Source: Micromonospora fulviviridis
GTDB taxonomy: Bacteria; Actinomycetota; Actinomycetes; Mycobacteriales; Micromonosporaceae
Assembly (NCBI RefSeq): GCF_014648395.1
Contig: NZ_BMRA01000006.1
Span: forward strand, 97,100 to 161,099
Length of the DNA: 64,000 nt
Direction of reading: 5' to 3'
The first letter of the stretch is position 1, and each line of letters starts with the position of its first letter. Under the pieces are notes generated by a model. It searched no databases. It was given only the letters and a program-made list of their open reading frames with translations, and had not been told where the DNA came from. Below, in pieces: positions 9,093-17,707 of the stretch. A program made the translations under genes and the position numbers.

Positions 9093-10091
9093 GTGATTGA
9101 CGTACCTCTCTCTGTCCTCGATGTCGCTCCGGTCGCCGCCATCGGATCCTCCGCCGAGGCCCTCCGGCACACCACGGCGCTCGCGGTCCGCGCCGATGAG
9201 CTGGGTTACCGGCGGTTCTGGGTGGCGGAGCACCACAACACGCCGTGGGTCGCCAGCTCGTCCCCGGCTGTGCTGATCGCCCATTTGGCGGCGTCGACCT
9301 CGACGATCCGGGTCGGCTCGGGCGGCGTGCAGCTACCCAACCATGCCCCGCTGGCGGTGGCCGAGCAGTTCGGCACCCTGGAAGCGCTGCACTCGGGCCG
9401 GGTCGACCTGGGCATCGGCCGGACGTCCGGCACCGACCAGGTCACCGCGCTGGCCCTGCGCCGGACGACGAAGGGCCTGTCCGCCGAGGCGTTCCCGCAG
9501 GAGTTTGACGATCTCATCGGGTACTTCACCAGGCGCGAGAACCGGATGGGGATCACCGCGATCCCTGCGCTGGGCAACATGCCGAAGATCTGGCTGCTCG
9601 GATCGGGCGGGTTCAGCGCGCAGATGGCCGGCATGCTGGGCCTGCCGTTCAGCTTCGCGCACCACTTCAGCTCTGCCAACACGTTGCCGGCACTGGCCCT
9701 GTACCGGCAGCACTTCCGCCCGTCGGAGTACCTCGACAAGCCGTACGCGATGGTCTCGGTCAACACGATCTGCGCGGATACCGACGAGCGCGCGGAGTAC
9801 CTGGCCGGCCCGGCGATGCTGTCCTTCCTGCGCATGCATACCGGCCAGGCGCAGCTGCTAACCAGCCCCGAGGAAGCGGCCCGGTACCCATACACGCCGC
9901 AGGAGCTGGAGCTGGCGCGGTCGCGGTTCGAGGGGCAGGCGCTCGGCTCCCCGGAGACCGTGGCCCGCCAGCTCGCCGATCTGCGCGAGCGCACGGGTGC
10001 GGACGAGCTGATGCTGACCACCCAGGTCTACGACATCGAGGACCGGATCCGCTCGTTTGAGCTGATCGCCAAGCAGGCGGCGACCCTTTGA
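9093..10091 (+). CDS. LLM-class flavin-dependent oxidoreductase (luciferase-like)
   Basis: A 332-residue bacterial luciferase-like monooxygenase of the MsnO8/YhbW-type LLM group. Near the N-terminus it has SVLDVAPV, RFWVAEHHNTP and VGSGGVQLPNHAPLAVAEQF, with GRVDLGIGRTSGTD further on, all typical of this subfamily. It is expected to use reduced FMN or F420 to oxidise a small molecule in the cytosol. The GTG at 9093 has AAAGGA at a good distance. It sits downstream of the FMN reductase under the TetR operator, separated only by an MFS remnant, so the reductase may supply its flavin. The substrate is unknown. Confidence 0.9.
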   Translation: MIDVPLSVLDVAPVAAIGSSAEALRHTTALAVRADELGYRRFWVAEHHNTPWVASSSPAVLIAHLAASTSTIRVGSGGVQLPNHAPLAVAEQFGTLEALHSGRVDLGIGRTSGTDQVTALALRRTTKGLSAEAFPQEFDDLIGYFTRRENRMGITAIPALGNMPKIWLLGSGGFSAQMAGMLGLPFSFAHHFSSANTLPALALYRQHFRPSEYLDKPYAMVSVNTICADTDERAEYLAGPAMLSFLRMHTGQAQLLTSPEEAARYPYTPQELELARSRFEGQALGSPETVARQLADLRERTGADELMLTTQVYDIEDRIRSFELIAKQAATL

Positions 10092-10261
10092 CCAACGGCC
10101 GGCCGCGGGCGAGGCCGGGGGAGTCTGCCACCCGGCCTCTTCGAGTGACTTCTCGTCCGCACCGAATTCCAGGGCGTCGCGCATGACGCCCTCGACGTCT
10201 TCCGCGGTGGCGTCGTCGAGGCCGGTCGGGCAAGGACCATCCGCACATGAGGGCGCCGGTC

Positions 10262-11467
10262 TCAGCCCGAGGGCGTCACCGCCTCGGACCCCTGGGCCAG
10301 CCGCTCGTAGCAGACCAGTGCGATGAGGAAGGCGGTGAGCAGGCCGAGCGCGGCCAGGGAGGGCATGCCTCGGGCCGCCGGCAGGAGGAGGAGGGCCACG
10401 CCTGCGGCGACGAGTTGCGCTGGCGGGGCGGATCGGACGGCAAGCCGCAGGAAAAGCAGTCGGCCGGCGAGGTAGAGGACCACCCCGCCGTACAGCGCGG
10501 TAGTCGAGGTCCAGTCCAACGGCTCCCCGAAGGGGTGCTGAGGCCGGTTGCGGGCCAGGTCGGCGAGGACCTGCTCGGTGCCCAGCGCAAGGTAGATAAC
10601 CCCGGCGATCAGCGGTAGGAGACCCAGGCTGTACGCGTCGCTGGCTATCTTGTCGCGCCGAATCCCCGACGCCTGCACCAAGGCTTGTTCGGCGGTCGCC
10701 GCGGCGTTGGCGAAGTAGAGCCACCACAGGCACACCGTCATGCTGAGGCCGAGCAGCGCCGCTACCAGGACCGGCCAGCGGGCCACCGCCGTCCCGGCCC
10801 CGCTTCCCACCGAGATGAGGGACTCGCCAAGGGCGATGATGAGCACGAGGCCGTGCCGTTCGGCGAAATGCCTCGGGCTGCGTAGCGGCCACCCCCCGCG
10901 GAAGACATAGGCGACGCGTCCGCCGCCAATGTCGATGACGAACGCCGCCGCCCACAGAAGGGTCTGCGCGGTGCCGCCCAGCACCGCGCCGAGGATGAGC
11001 ACTATCCAGCCCAGTGCCGTCGGGACCGCGAAGATAAGCAGTTTGCCGCGCAATTGCCGGTCTTCCGCCGCCGCGTAGAAGTAGAGGGCAAGTTGCACCG
11101 CCCGTATCACGATGTAGGCCACGGCCAGGGTCAGCGGTGCGTTCACGTCGCGACCGTGCCGCCAGGCATCGGGTATCACCAGGGCGGCTACGAAGGTGGC
11201 AGCCATCGCGATCACCGTGCCGGCGGGGACCAAACCCTTGTCGGCGCGGGCCTGGTTGCCCAGCCAGGTGTAGGCCCCCCAGGAGATCATGAGGAGTAGC
11301 AGCAGGAGCATTCCCTGCGCCATGGACAGGAGCGTTGGTGGTTCCCCCATGAACGCAATGAGCCGGGTGAGGGCGAAGACGAACACGATGTCGAAGAAGA
11401 TCTCGAACGTGGTAGCCCGGTGCGTCTCCTCGGTCAACACCGGTCGGAACCGGGAGATATGCCTCAT
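10262..11467 (-). CDS. ltrA: LtrA-family membrane protein (second copy)
   Basis: A ~401-residue polytopic protein. It has the LtrA hallmark FEIFFDIVFVFALTRL near residues 21-36, the conserved HGLVLIIALGESLISVG in the middle, and about ten hydrophobic helices. The ATG at 11467 is preceded by GAAGAGGGG; the frame opens slightly further upstream at GTG 11491 without a better site. It is clearly diverged from the copy at 2150, so it is an old paralogue or a separate acquisition. Function is not established for the family. It is convergent with the LLM gene and downstream of a gene-fragment zone. Confidence 0.87.
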   Translation of the reverse strand: MRHISRFRPVLTEETHRATTFEIFFDIVFVFALTRLIAFMGEPPTLLSMAQGMLLLLLLMISWGAYTWLGNQARADKGLVPAGTVIAMAATFVAALVIPDAWRHGRDVNAPLTLAVAYIVIRAVQLALYFYAAAEDRQLRGKLLIFAVPTALGWIVLILGAVLGGTAQTLLWAAAFVIDIGGGRVAYVFRGGWPLRSPRHFAERHGLVLIIALGESLISVGSGAGTAVARWPVLVAALLGLSMTVCLWWLYFANAAATAEQALVQASGIRRDKIASDAYSLGLLPLIAGVIYLALGTEQVLADLARNRPQHPFGEPLDWTSTTALYGGVVLYLAGRLLFLRLAVRSAPPAQLVAAGVALLLLPAARGMPSLAALGLLTAFLIALVCYERLAQGSEAVTPSG

Positions 11468-11491
11468 AGGCCCCTCTTCTTCGCCCACCAC

Positions 11492-11645
11492 TCACCGGTA
11501 GCCGATCGGCCGTCCGTAATGGTCGGTGTATCGCGAGCCATTCGGGGTGACGGCGTCGACGTACAGACTCGCGTGCCCAGTTAGGTACGCGGATTGGTTG
11601 GCATCACGCAGCTGTTTGAGGAACGTCCGGTCATGCCGCGTTCCG
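11492..11645 (-). pseudogene. C-terminal fragment of an unrecognised protein
   Basis: One minus-strand frame gives a coherent, charged tail (HDRTFLKQLRDANQSAYLTG, then HASLYVDAVTPNGSRY and TDHYGRPIGYR before a TGA at 11492). No start codon or upstream continuation in the same frame is convincing. It lies between an IS30 tail and ltrA and is probably the stump of a gene cut by rearrangement. I do not recognise the family. Confidence 0.35.
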
Positions 11646-11734
11646 CGCGCCGACTGTGTCGCAGACCAGTTGGCGGACGAGCGACATCAGTCGACGGAGG
11701 ACACGGCGCAGACCGGGCTGGGCGGGTTCAACTG

Positions 11735-11890
11735 GTGTGGCGCAAGGAGCTCGGCGAGCCGCTCCGATGGTTTCATGTATCCGAGCGTCTTCGTGGGCGA
11801 TTGTTGAGGCTTCGTGCGTAGCGGGCGAGGTCCTCCGCGGGACTGGAGCGCAAGAACGGGTGGACGCTGTCGACCAGCATGCACCGGCAG
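11735..11890 (-). pseudogene. IS30-family transposase C-terminal remnant
   Basis: Minus-strand translation gives VHPFLRSSPAEDLARYARSL, then NNRPRK and, after a one-base frame change, TLGYMKPSERLAELLAP. LNxRPRKTLGxxxPxE near the end is the usual C-terminal signature of IS30 transposases. Only the last ~45 codons remain; the catalytic domain is gone. Confidence 0.65.
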
Positions 11891-11959
11891 TGTCCCGCAG
11901 ACTTGGGTTGATGACCGGGACCGGTGCCAGGCCGGTTAGCCAGCAGGCCTCACCCGTCC

Positions 11960-13354
11960 TCAAGGTCCCGAACCGTCTGGTTCGCGGGTTTCAGGAAGCG
12001 GGGCGCCCAGGACGATGTCTTGGTTTACGGGTGCCGCTGGATCGAGGAGAAGCTGCGTGACCGCGGCTGGGCGGCCCGGCATGATGGCAATAACCACGGC
12101 GACAACCTCGCTGAAGCCAGTAGCCGCGTATTCTCCGTTCCGGTCGGTGCGGGTGCGGACAAGCTGGCGGCCGTGCGGGTCGATCACGGTGACCGTGGTG
12201 CCTGGCAGCGGCTGACCGGACGGATCGGTGACCCGCCCGGTCAGCATCGGCTCTTCGTCGCCGAAATGGTGCTGGTGTGGGGCAAGGGCGACAGGCTCGG
12301 GCAGCATCACCGTGGGATCTTCCGCAGGGGGCCTGGGGACATACTCGGTCATGGTCTGGTCTGCTGCCTCCTGCGCCAGGCGCCGTTGCTGCCTGAGGTA
12401 GCCGAGCAGGATGAGCGTGACGCCGGCAGCGGTCCAGGCGCAGAGCACGACTGTCGGCCGCAACAACTGGCGATTGCCGAAGTAGCCGACGCTGCGCAGG
12501 GCATCGGTGGCGTTCCCCATGGGCAGGATCGGGTGCAGGAACCTGAAGAAGCCTGGCAGGAGTTGGACGGGGACAGCGCCGCCGCTGCTGGGCACGCCGA
12601 GCAGGACGAACAACGTGATCGCGATCCCGGGGAAGAACCCGCGGAAGAAGGGCACCAGGCCATAGGCGGTTAACGACACGGCCTGGGTCACCAGGAACAG
12701 GTACAGCAGGTACAGCGGATTCGGCGGGATCGCCTGCACCAGATAGGCAGCCGTGAGGTAAGCGACAGCGGCGGTAACCGCCCCCCAGCCGATGCTGGTG
12801 GCTACGTGTGCCCGCCGGTCGAAGCCCACCGCGCGCTGCATGGTGATCACCATGAAGTAGGCGGCGACAACGCAGGACAGGACGACGTACAGCAGGCTGG
12901 TGCCGGGGGCATCGCCCGGCACGGTGGGGACCAGTTCGCGGAAGGCGAGCGTGCCGCCGGCCCGTTCCGCAACGGCGGCGAAAGTCTGGCGGATAACCGG
13001 CTCCAGGGCAGCGCCGTTCGCCTTGGCCCCGTACAGCAGCGGATGGGGCCCGCCTGGCACGTATGCCGCGAGAGCGCTGAGGTGGAGGACGGCGGCACGG
13101 GCCTCGGCGGCATCGGCCGTCGGCCGGAGGGTGAAGCCACCCGGCACCGCCACGTCGAGCTCGTGCTGCAGCTGCGCCGTGGCGGCCGGCGACGCGGCCA
13201 CTGCGATGCTGACGTGATGCGGCGCCGGGTGATGGAAGGCCGGCAGGTAGGAGAAGAGCAGCCCGGCCAGGAAGAGCGCCGGGAGCCACAGGCCCGTCGC
13301 GAGCGTGCGCACGGCTTCGCCGACGCGTTTTCTGTCTGTCTGACCCTGTGTCAC
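11960..13354 (-). CDS. ABC-2/Pip-like membrane protein with C-terminal carboxypeptidase-regulatory-like domain
   Basis: A 464-residue membrane protein. One helix near residues 22-40 is followed by a ~125-residue outside domain, then five or six helices between ~160 and 350 (YVVLSCVVAAYFMVITMQRA ... PGIAITLFVLLGVPSSGGAV). This layout is typical of YhgE/Pip or DUF3533-like ABC-2 type proteins. After a linker comes a small beta-rich domain at ~385-450 (LTGRVTDPSGQPLPGTTVTV ... RTDRNGEYAATGF), which looks like a CarboxypepD_reg/CnaB-type fold and is unusual in this family. The start is GTG at 13354. It is divergent from a TetR gene that probably controls it. Export or cell-envelope assembly is only a guess. 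Confidence 0.72.
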   Translation of the reverse strand: MTQGQTDRKRVGEAVRTLATGLWLPALFLAGLLFSYLPAFHHPAPHHVSIAVAASPAATAQLQHELDVAVPGGFTLRPTADAAEARAAVLHLSALAAYVPGGPHPLLYGAKANGAALEPVIRQTFAAVAERAGGTLAFRELVPTVPGDAPGTSLLYVVLSCVVAAYFMVITMQRAVGFDRRAHVATSIGWGAVTAAVAYLTAAYLVQAIPPNPLYLLYLFLVTQAVSLTAYGLVPFFRGFFPGIAITLFVLLGVPSSGGAVPVQLLPGFFRFLHPILPMGNATDALRSVGYFGNRQLLRPTVVLCAWTAAGVTLILLGYLRQQRRLAQEAADQTMTEYVPRPPAEDPTVMLPEPVALAPHQHHFGDEEPMLTGRVTDPSGQPLPGTTVTVIDPHGRQLVRTRTDRNGEYAATGFSEVVAVVIAIMPGRPAAVTQLLLDPAAPVNQDIVLGAPLPETREPDGSGP

Positions 13355-13457
13355 ACCGCCACGCTACGCGAAAGCTGCAGCAATGCAAAATTTCATCAGT
13401 GCAGTATGATGTTCGGATACGCTGACACGCGCACGTCGCGGAAAGGACTTGGTCTCC
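13355..13457. promoter_or_regulatory. Divergent promoter region between TetR gene and ABC-2-like gene
   Basis: This 103-bp gap is AT-richer than its surroundings. A good -10-like hexamer TATGAT lies at 13405..13410 on the plus strand. An imperfect inverted repeat with CTGCA/TGCAG arms flanks ATGCAAAATTTCAT (about 13375..13404) and is a plausible TetR operator overlapping both promoters. Confidence 0.4.
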
Positions 13458-14198
13458 ATGCAGGCAGCAGCTCCAGGGCTCCGGGAGCGCAAGAAGGCCG
13501 AGACCCGCGCGGCCCTCCGCGCAGCGGCCGTGCGCCTGTTCCTCGAGCGTGGCCCCGCCGCCGTCAAGGTGAGCGACATCTGCGAGGCCGCCGGGGTCTC
13601 CGCACGGACCTTCTTCAACTACTTCGATGCAAAGGAGGAAGCCCTCCTGCCCTGGGACAAGCACCTCATCGAAGAAGTCATCACGGGACTGGCCGCACGC
13701 CCGGCCGCCGAGCCGCCGCTAACCGCGGTGCGCCAGGCGATCGAGCAGACCCTTCCCAGCCTCACCGCCAGCACCGGCTGGCAGGCCTGTGACAGGGTGC
13801 TCACGGCGTACCCCGAACTGCGCACAACGATCTTCCACGGGATGATCCGCAACGAGACCAAGCTCGCCGATGCCCTCGCCGAACGCGCCGAGCAGACAGG
13901 CGGCAGTCTCTACCCGCAGCTCCTCGCGGGCGTCGCGGCGTCAGCGTTCCGCGCGGCCTTTAGCGTCTGGGCGCCGGAGACCGGGGCCGCAGGCCTGCAA
14001 GCGCTCGTCGGCGAAGCCTTTGACCGGCTCGCCGCCGGCCTTCCCCCGAGTCGACCTGACCCGGCGAGCACCGCCGGCCGCCCGCTTGCTGGGGAGGCTG
14101 GCGACGGCCAGTTCAGCCAATCGGGCGGCGCTCAGGTTAACCACCACCTCCGCCAAACCGTGCCTTGGCTGCTCCGTCGCCCTGGTGACAGTCAGTGA
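13458..14198 (+). CDS. TetR-family transcriptional regulator
   Basis: A 246-residue regulator. The HTH lies at about residues 8-55 (RERKKAETRAALRAAAVRLF ... VKVSDICEAAGVSARTFFNY ... FDAKEEAL), followed by a helical ligand domain like the MftR/TetR_C_17-type regulators of MFS and ABC-2 exporters. The ATG at 13458 follows AAAGGA. The last ~45 residues after AAGLPPS are low-complexity and may be an extension created by an indel. The gene is divergent from the ABC-2-like protein at 13354, which is the likely target. Confidence 0.87.
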   Translation: MQAAAPGLRERKKAETRAALRAAAVRLFLERGPAAVKVSDICEAAGVSARTFFNYFDAKEEALLPWDKHLIEEVITGLAARPAAEPPLTAVRQAIEQTLPSLTASTGWQACDRVLTAYPELRTTIFHGMIRNETKLADALAERAEQTGGSLYPQLLAGVAASAFRAAFSVWAPETGAAGLQALVGEAFDRLAAGLPPSRPDPASTAGRPLAGEAGDGQFSQSGGAQVNHHLRQTVPWLLRRPGDSQ

Positions 14199-14356
14199 CA
14201 CTGGGCGGCCGTGGCGCAGGCAACGCGACGAGCACCCTCGATCAGCCTGACCGGCATGTGAATCCCGTGCACCGAAATGCCGCAGACCGTGCGCCCGCTC
14301 GGGCCGACGCACGGTACAGGGCGAGCGCTGTCCGTTCCCGGAGAGGGCTGGCAGGC

Positions 14357-14803
14357 TCAGTCGAGCAACCAGCCGTGTAGCTGCGTGCCGTACGGAGTCA
14401 GGGCGAGCACCGCCAGCGCGCACCACACCCCCGTGCCGATGACAAGCCAGCCGAATCCCTTCCGATCGCCGATCCGCCAGGTGCGGACAAGGGATGCCAC
14501 CCCGAGAACCAAGGCCACGAACGCGACCGGGTAGACGAACATCGCCACCACCCGACTGATCTCGAACACCCACACTAGCGGGTTCCACAACGAGTCCGGG
14601 CCGGCTGGCGGAAGCGAGTCCTTCGGGTCGCCCAACCGTTCCAGCCGCGGGTCTAGCACAGCCGGGAGATCGCCGGTGTGCAGCGCGGCCACGAGCAGCA
14701 CACCGAAGCTGCCGACTAGGCACACCGCCAGCAACAGCAACTGCGCCGATACCACGACGCGGCCGCCGAATGAGGCGGCCGAGACCTGATCCTCGCGACT
14801 CAT
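14357..14803 (-). CDS. Small membrane protein of unknown function
   Basis: About 148 residues with three clear helices (VSAQLLLLAVCLVGSFGVLL, VVAMFVYPVAFVALVLGV, FGWLVIGTGVWCALAVLAL) and a luminal or outside loop between the first two. I do not recognise a family. The start could be ATG 14803 or GTG 14818; the ATG is conserved in the truncated copy at 117..197. The upstream ~100 bp are conserved with that copy too, so the promoter was duplicated with the 5' end. Confidence 0.6.
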   Translation of the reverse strand: MSREDQVSAASFGGRVVVSAQLLLLAVCLVGSFGVLLVAALHTGDLPAVLDPRLERLGDPKDSLPPAGPDSLWNPLVWVFEISRVVAMFVYPVAFVALVLGVASLVRTWRIGDRKGFGWLVIGTGVWCALAVLALTPYGTQLHGWLLD

Positions 14804-14905
14804 CGGCGCAACGTACACGCTCGCCGTCGACTTCGAAAGCCCGCGTCGACAGGCGGGCTCAGTGCCTCCATGAGCACACGACCGGCATCTGCCATCATCC
14901 GCTCA
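14737..14905. repeat. Diverged repeat copy B (pair with 117..285)
   Basis: Same-orientation partner of the repeat at 117..285. It includes the 5' end and the upstream region of the intact membrane protein gene. Distance between copies is about 14.6 kb. Confidence 0.75.
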
Positions 14906-15134
14906 CTGGGGCAAACTCTTCCTGTCGGCGGTCTCGCCGGGCAACGTGTCTGGTGTCTGTGATCTGGATCGTCGGCGCATCTGGTCTCCACCGGGCCACC
15001 GCCTTGTCCGCTCGACTGTCCTTGGGCCGCGCTGGTCACCCGTTGTCAACGACCGTTTGAGAGCCCGGGACGTCGCGCCGTTCCGATTTCCGGGTTGTCG
15101 CGCGAGGCCAGCTCCTCGTCTTCAAAGATGTGAG
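14906..15134. other. Intergenic sequence without recognised features
   Basis: Together with the repeat copy and the following hairpin this gap separates the 14803 and 15304 genes. I find no reading frame with a believable product in it. Confidence 0.5.
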
Positions 15135-15169
15135 GGGGCGGCCCATATCCACGAATCCTGGGCCGCCCC
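15135..15169. terminator. Strong GC hairpin
   Basis: GGGGCGGCCCA and TGGGCCGCCCC form a perfect 11-bp stem with a 13-nt loop. No T-run follows, which is common for actinobacterial terminators. It may insulate the gene at 15304. Confidence 0.55.
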
Positions 15170-15303
15170 GCACGTCATCGAGACCAGGTCTTGTCGTCTG
15201 TCATGTGGCCGGCCAGGCAGAGGCTCCGTCAGCGTGGCTGACCCCGCGAAGGACCTTGTGTTCCCAGTGTGAGGGGCGGTCAGCACCGGAAGGGGGTGGC
15301 GGC

Positions 15304-15912
15304 ATGGACCAGGACGCGCGCGAACAGGGCCTCCTCACCGCCCTGACCACCGAGCATTTCGTTCTACAGACCTCGCGCAATGCCACGATCGCCGAGTCCG
15401 TCGGGCGGGCGACCGTGTTCCTGTCACTGCTGTCCGCAGTCCTGATCGGGCTGGGCTTCGTCTCCAGCAGCGGACAGTTGGTCAAGCCGTACCTCGGCGC
15501 GGTGCTGCCGACCCTGGTGATCACCGGGCTACTCACCTTCGCCCGGCTAGTGCAGAACATGGTAGAAAACTCGCTGAATCTCAAGCGCATCCAGCACATC
15601 CGCGCCTACTACCACCGCCAGTTCGCCGGCCAGCACGGCTTCTTCGCCGACGCGATGACCGGCGAAGGCGACACGCGAACGATCGCGGCGGCGGTCGGCA
15701 GCAGCCCCTCTCGCTGGCAACTGCTACTGACCACGGCGGCCATGGTGGGCGCCGTCAATGCACTGCTGTTCGGCTCCGGCGTGGCCTTGCTGACGGGAGT
15801 GGCCAACGGGTCCGCCACGTTGGCGATCGCGCTTGGTGTGGCGGTTGCACTGGTCGCCTTCGCCGCACAGCTCACGTACATCAGGCGGGCCTCGATCTGG
15901 CTGAGCGACTGA
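15304..15912 (+). CDS. Four-helix membrane protein of unknown function
   Basis: A 202-residue protein with an N-terminal cytoplasmic stretch (residues 1-35). Two helix pairs follow (VFLSLLSAVLIGLGFVSSS and LGAVLPTLVITGLLTFARLV; later LLLTTAAMVGAVNALLFGSG and ATLAIALGVAVALVAFAAQL), separated by a conserved-looking soluble loop (LKRIQHIRAYYHRQFAG). The ATG at 15304 has GGGGGTGG upstream; the frame is open further upstream but with no start signal. Similar proteins occur as hypothetical genes in streptomycetes; the role is unknown. Confidence 0.75.
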   Translation: MDQDAREQGLLTALTTEHFVLQTSRNATIAESVGRATVFLSLLSAVLIGLGFVSSSGQLVKPYLGAVLPTLVITGLLTFARLVQNMVENSLNLKRIQHIRAYYHRQFAGQHGFFADAMTGEGDTRTIAAAVGSSPSRWQLLLTTAAMVGAVNALLFGSGVALLTGVANGSATLAIALGVAVALVAFAAQLTYIRRASIWLSD

Positions 15913-16149
15913 TCTGCTGGGCCGAGCATGGCGCTGCCTGGGTCTGAAGGCTGGCATCCAGGTGCGCCGGCTCGGTACTTCGGTCCTCGGCTGGCCGGAC
16001 CGAGCACGTTTACCCCTCGGCCGATTTGGTACTCGAACCCCGACTGCAAGGTCAGGGCGCCCGGCCCAGCCTAGGTGCGGATAGCCGGCATCGCCTGCAG
16101 GCCAGCATGGCAGAAACGAACACTCCAGCCAGTAGGAAAGGAAAGCCAC

Positions 16150-16872
16150 ATGAATGGCCGACCGAACATCGTTCTCGTCCACGGCGCGTGGGCCGACGGG
16201 TCCTGTTGGAGCGGCGTTATCGAGCGCCTACAGGCCGCAGGCTACCAGGTGACGGCTCCGCAGTTCCCCCTGACCTCGATGGCCAATGATGTCGCCCGGC
16301 TACGCCAAGTCCTGACGTTGCAGGACGGCCCGACGATCGTGGCGGGGCATTCCTACGGCGGCCACATCATGACAGCCCTCGGCACCGACGCGCCGAACGT
16401 GGCTGCGCTGGTGTACATCGCGGCCTTTGGCCTGGACCAAGGGGAGTCGCTCGCCGCCTTGCTGTCGCAGGGACCCACACCGCCGGCGCTGGAGCACTTG
16501 TTCACCGACCAGCAAGGCTTCATGTGGCAGCCGCAGGACGACTACGTGCAGCACTTCGCCGCCGACGTCGACCCGGGCCGAGCCAAGGCGATGCATGCCG
16601 CACAGCAGCCCATTGCCGGCCCCATCTTCGCCGAAGCAATGGGCGTCCCGGCCTGGAAGTCCCTACCGTCGTGGTACCTGATCGCCACGCAGGACCAGGC
16701 GATCCCGCCGGACGCGCAGCGCATGTTCGCCAGCCGCATGGGCGCGACCACCACCGAAGTGCCAGCCAGCCACGTTCCGATGGTCTCCCACCCCGACGAA
16801 GCGGCACAGCTCATCAAGACGGCAGCCGACGCACGGACCGCAGTGCCGGCTGGCCGAGCAGCCAGACGATAG
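16150..16872 (+). CDS. Alpha/beta hydrolase (paralogue 1)
   Basis: A 240-residue cytosolic hydrolase. The oxyanion segment VLVHGAWADG is at residues 8-17, the nucleophile elbow GHSYGG has Ser68, and the probable acid and base are Asp182 (ATQDQAIP) and His208 (ASHVPMVSHP). This is the EstC/salicylate-esterase-like group common in actinomycetes. The ATG at 16150 follows AAGGAAAG. It is related to the hydrolases at 20078 and 20793, which suggests local amplification, now interrupted by an IS110 remnant and an NB-ARC regulator. The natural substrate is unknown. Confidence 0.9.
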   Translation: MNGRPNIVLVHGAWADGSCWSGVIERLQAAGYQVTAPQFPLTSMANDVARLRQVLTLQDGPTIVAGHSYGGHIMTALGTDAPNVAALVYIAAFGLDQGESLAALLSQGPTPPALEHLFTDQQGFMWQPQDDYVQHFAADVDPGRAKAMHAAQQPIAGPIFAEAMGVPAWKSLPSWYLIATQDQAIPPDAQRMFASRMGATTTEVPASHVPMVSHPDEAAQLIKTAADARTAVPAGRAARR

Positions 16873-16884
16873 AGCCGCTGTGTG

Positions 16885-17575
16885 TCAGGTCGGCATGGCC
16901 GCACGGCGCTTCTGATCTTTCCCGATGTGGCGATAGATGACGTTCGCCAGGCATCGCTTCAGGGCGCGGGCGGGCTTCGGCTGGTGTCTTGCCCTCGCTG
17001 ATTTTGCGCAGGTAGTAGACCCTTCCCGGGCCCGGGTCGAGGGCTGGCAGACGGCAATGGTGTGTAGCGCGGAGTTGAGTTGGCGGTTGCCGCCGGTGTT
17101 GAGCCGGTGCCGGTTGCGGTTGCCGCTGGATGCGTCCAGCGGTGACGTGGCGGTGTAGCTGGCGAAGTGGTTGGAGGTCGGGAAACGGGTGACGTCACCG
17201 ACGTGGCCGAGGATCTTCGCGGACGGGACGATCGCGATGCCGTGGACCTCGGACAGGGTGCTGCCGGTCGCGGCGACCGCGTCGCGCTGGGCTACTTCGT
17301 TGGCTTTGAACTGGCGGTCGACGCAGCGGAGGTCAGCTAGGAGATCGCGGGCCAGGTCCCGGCGGCACGCGTCTGCGGCCGGGTTGTCCGGAGCAGGGCG
17401 CAACCTGTCCGCGGACAACCTGACGGGAGCGCCACCGGGGGATGAGGTCGCGCAGCAGCCCATGGAGGCGGTTGAGGATGCGGGTGCGTTCATGGGCCAG
17501 GTCGTCGCGTCGCTCGGCCAACAACCGCAGGATGCTGCTCTGGTCCTCCGCCGTGACCTGACGGAGTGTATGAGG
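16885..17575 (-). pseudogene. IS110-family transposase remnant
   Basis: The minus strand encodes the C-terminal Transposase_20 part of an IS110-type protein (TSNHFASYTATSPLDASSGN, RHRLNTGGNRQLNSALHTIA, ARALKRCLANVIYRHI). The middle of the same protein appears in another frame upstream (LRLLAERRDDLAHERTRILN, then RLHGLLRDLIP), so there is a frame break near 17430. The N-terminal DEDD catalytic domain is missing. A short coherent frame starting MKIQTRVILDMAEADLETGD at 17645 lies just upstream and may be another broken gene start. Confidence 0.8.
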
Positions 17576-17707
17576 TGACCAGGATATCGCCTGTTTCGAG
17601 ATCGGCCTCGGCCATGTCCAGGATGACGCGAGTTTGGATCTTCATCCAGCGGATTGGGGTCGGTTGGCCGTGCCTATCGCGTGCGTGGCTGCGGTGATGA
17701 TGGTGGG

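Noticed and set aside
10028..10250. Minus-strand frame reading GLDDATAEDVEGVMRDALEF and GADEKSLEEAGW
   Set aside because: The segment looks protein-like but has no start in its own frame and no stop near its end; it runs into the complement of the LLM gene. It may be a broken small gene, but the evidence is too thin for a feature.
14085..14250. Minus-strand coherent stretch opposite the TetR C-terminus (HGLAEVVVNLSAARLAELAV)
   Set aside because: It overlaps the end of the TetR gene and has no start or recognisable domain; high-GC complement frames often look like this.
16020..16060. tRNA-like T-arm GGGGTTCGAGTACC on the minus strand
   Set aside because: The flanking bases do not pair as a T-stem and no acceptor, D or anticodon arm can be drawn around it.
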